A stretch of 64,000 nucleotides of DNA from Bacteroidales bacterium (lineage in GTDB: Bacteria > Bacteroidota > Bacteroidia > Bacteroidales > P3). The notes beneath the pieces are model-generated. The model was not told the DNA's origin. It made no database searches and saw nothing but the letters and a program-made list of their open reading frames with translations. The stretch lies in assembly GCA_017429685.1 (NCBI GenBank), contig JAFROL010000008.1, positions 1 to 64,000 of the forward strand. Direction: 5' to 3'. A program made the translations under genes and the position numbers. Shown piece by piece: positions 63,669 through 64,000 of the stretch (position 1 is the first letter of the stretch; each line of letters begins with the position of its first letter).

Positions 63669-64000
63669 ATGAAAAAATATCTGACATTAGTTTTATTGGC
63701 CGGCCTGATGGTCCCCGCAGCATCGGCGCAGCAGCAGAACGCTTCACAGAGCGGTGCGCAGCAGGACAACAGTATCCTTGGCCAATACCGCAGAGAGAAA
63801 GCCACCGTGGCCTACAAAGTGGACCACAAAACAGCCAAAAGACGCCGCGTGGCGACCCGCAAAGGTAACACCGAGCTGAAAAAAAAGGACAACAGCAACG
63901 CCGTAAACGAATACCGCAAAGCCCTCAAGGCCGACAGCACCTACGCCAAAGCCCAATACAACAAAGCTTTAGCACATAGCCGGCTGGGGCAAAACGACAC
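63669..64000 (+). CDS. batC: BatC, TPR protein (cut by window end)
   Basis: Start ATG 63669; only the first 110 codons are inside the window. It has a signal peptide (MKKYLTLVLLAGLMVPAASA), then a Gln/Ser-rich stretch and the first tetratricopeptide repeat, GNTELKKKDNSNAVNEYRKALKADSTYAKAQYNKALAHSRLGQND. The GN.....Y..AI-like start and position after batB identify BatC, which is a TPR protein of the aerotolerance operon. The reading frame is open to base 64000. Confidence 0.85.
   Translation, partial: MKKYLTLVLLAGLMVPAASAQQQNASQSGAQQDNSILGQYRREKATVAYKVDHKTAKRRRVATRKGNTELKKKDNSNAVNEYRKALKADSTYAKAQYNKALAHSRLGQND

Overview
The window looks like chromosomal DNA of a member of the Bacteroidota, most likely an anaerobic, fermentative Bacteroidales. 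The evidence is: four large secreted proteins ending in a type IX secretion (T9SS) C-terminal sorting domain; a GldB-type gliding/T9SS lipoprotein; a MoxR-DUF58-BatA-BatB-BatC aerotolerance cluster; a long SecA (1097 aa) with a SEC-C tail; DUF349, DUF4369, DUF2461 and PepSY-like proteins; and promoters with the Bacteroidota -7 box TAnnTTTG in place of sigma70 boxes. Start codons generally lack a strong Shine-Dalgarno sequence. Anaerobic metabolism is suggested by HydE ([FeFe]-hydrogenase maturation), butyrate kinase, Kce (lysine fermentation), a PflX-type radical SAM protein and a ferredoxin-like aldo/keto reductase. I see no tRNA, rRNA, CRISPR, prophage or insertion sequence.

Layout. 0-8 kb: MscS channel, cleaved-adhesin-like lipoprotein, a T9SS thioredoxin-like protein, a two-gene glycosyltransferase/nucleotidyltransferase operon, and the dipeptidase PepD. 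8-17 kb: radical SAM protein, unknown protein, DUF349 protein, GldB, LTA-synthase-like sulfatase, lipid kinase, SUI1-type factor; several of these genes are separated by short word-like tandem repeats. 17-20 kb (minus): cell-wall/division operon (LysM transglycosylase, FtsB/DivIC-like protein, NlpC/P60 lipoprotein). 20-25 kb: butyrate kinase, FKBP isomerase, chorismate synthase, DUF4369 lipoprotein, LpxH-like hydrolase. 25-31 kb: unknown protein, EnvC-like activator, pyridoxal kinase, and an AT-rich two-gene secreted-protein operon. 31-39 kb: Kce, a secreted arginine-deiminase-fold protein resembling Porphyromonas PPAD, TatD-like hydrolase, glycosyltransferase, TrmH methyltransferase, three small exported proteins. 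39-48 kb: DUF6266-like protein, then a minus-strand run secA, barrel protein, TonB receptor, HMA-like protein, hydE. 48-58 kb: lipoprotein, aldo/keto reductase, DUF2461, MFS transporter, unknown secreted protein, tyrS, giant T9SS beta-propeller protein. 58-64 kb: the Bat operon, cut by the window end inside batC.

The most unusual non-coding signal is a pair of 99-bp inverted repeats (2272-2370 and 57951-58049), each lying between divergent genes, each beside a gene for a T9SS-secreted protein, and each built from an 11-bp unit (TGTACGSTATW) repeated four times per arm. The result is eight GTAC sites in helical phase. A third, unrelated-sequence hairpin (17053-17111) has the same architecture with a different 11-bp unit. 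A second theme is families of 7-9-bp tandem words used as intergenic spacers, some forming strong hairpins, one of which contains a stop codon. Among proteins, the PPAD-like deiminase with a T9SS tail, the catalytically degenerate EnvC, and the TonB-HMA-HydE linkage deserve most attention.
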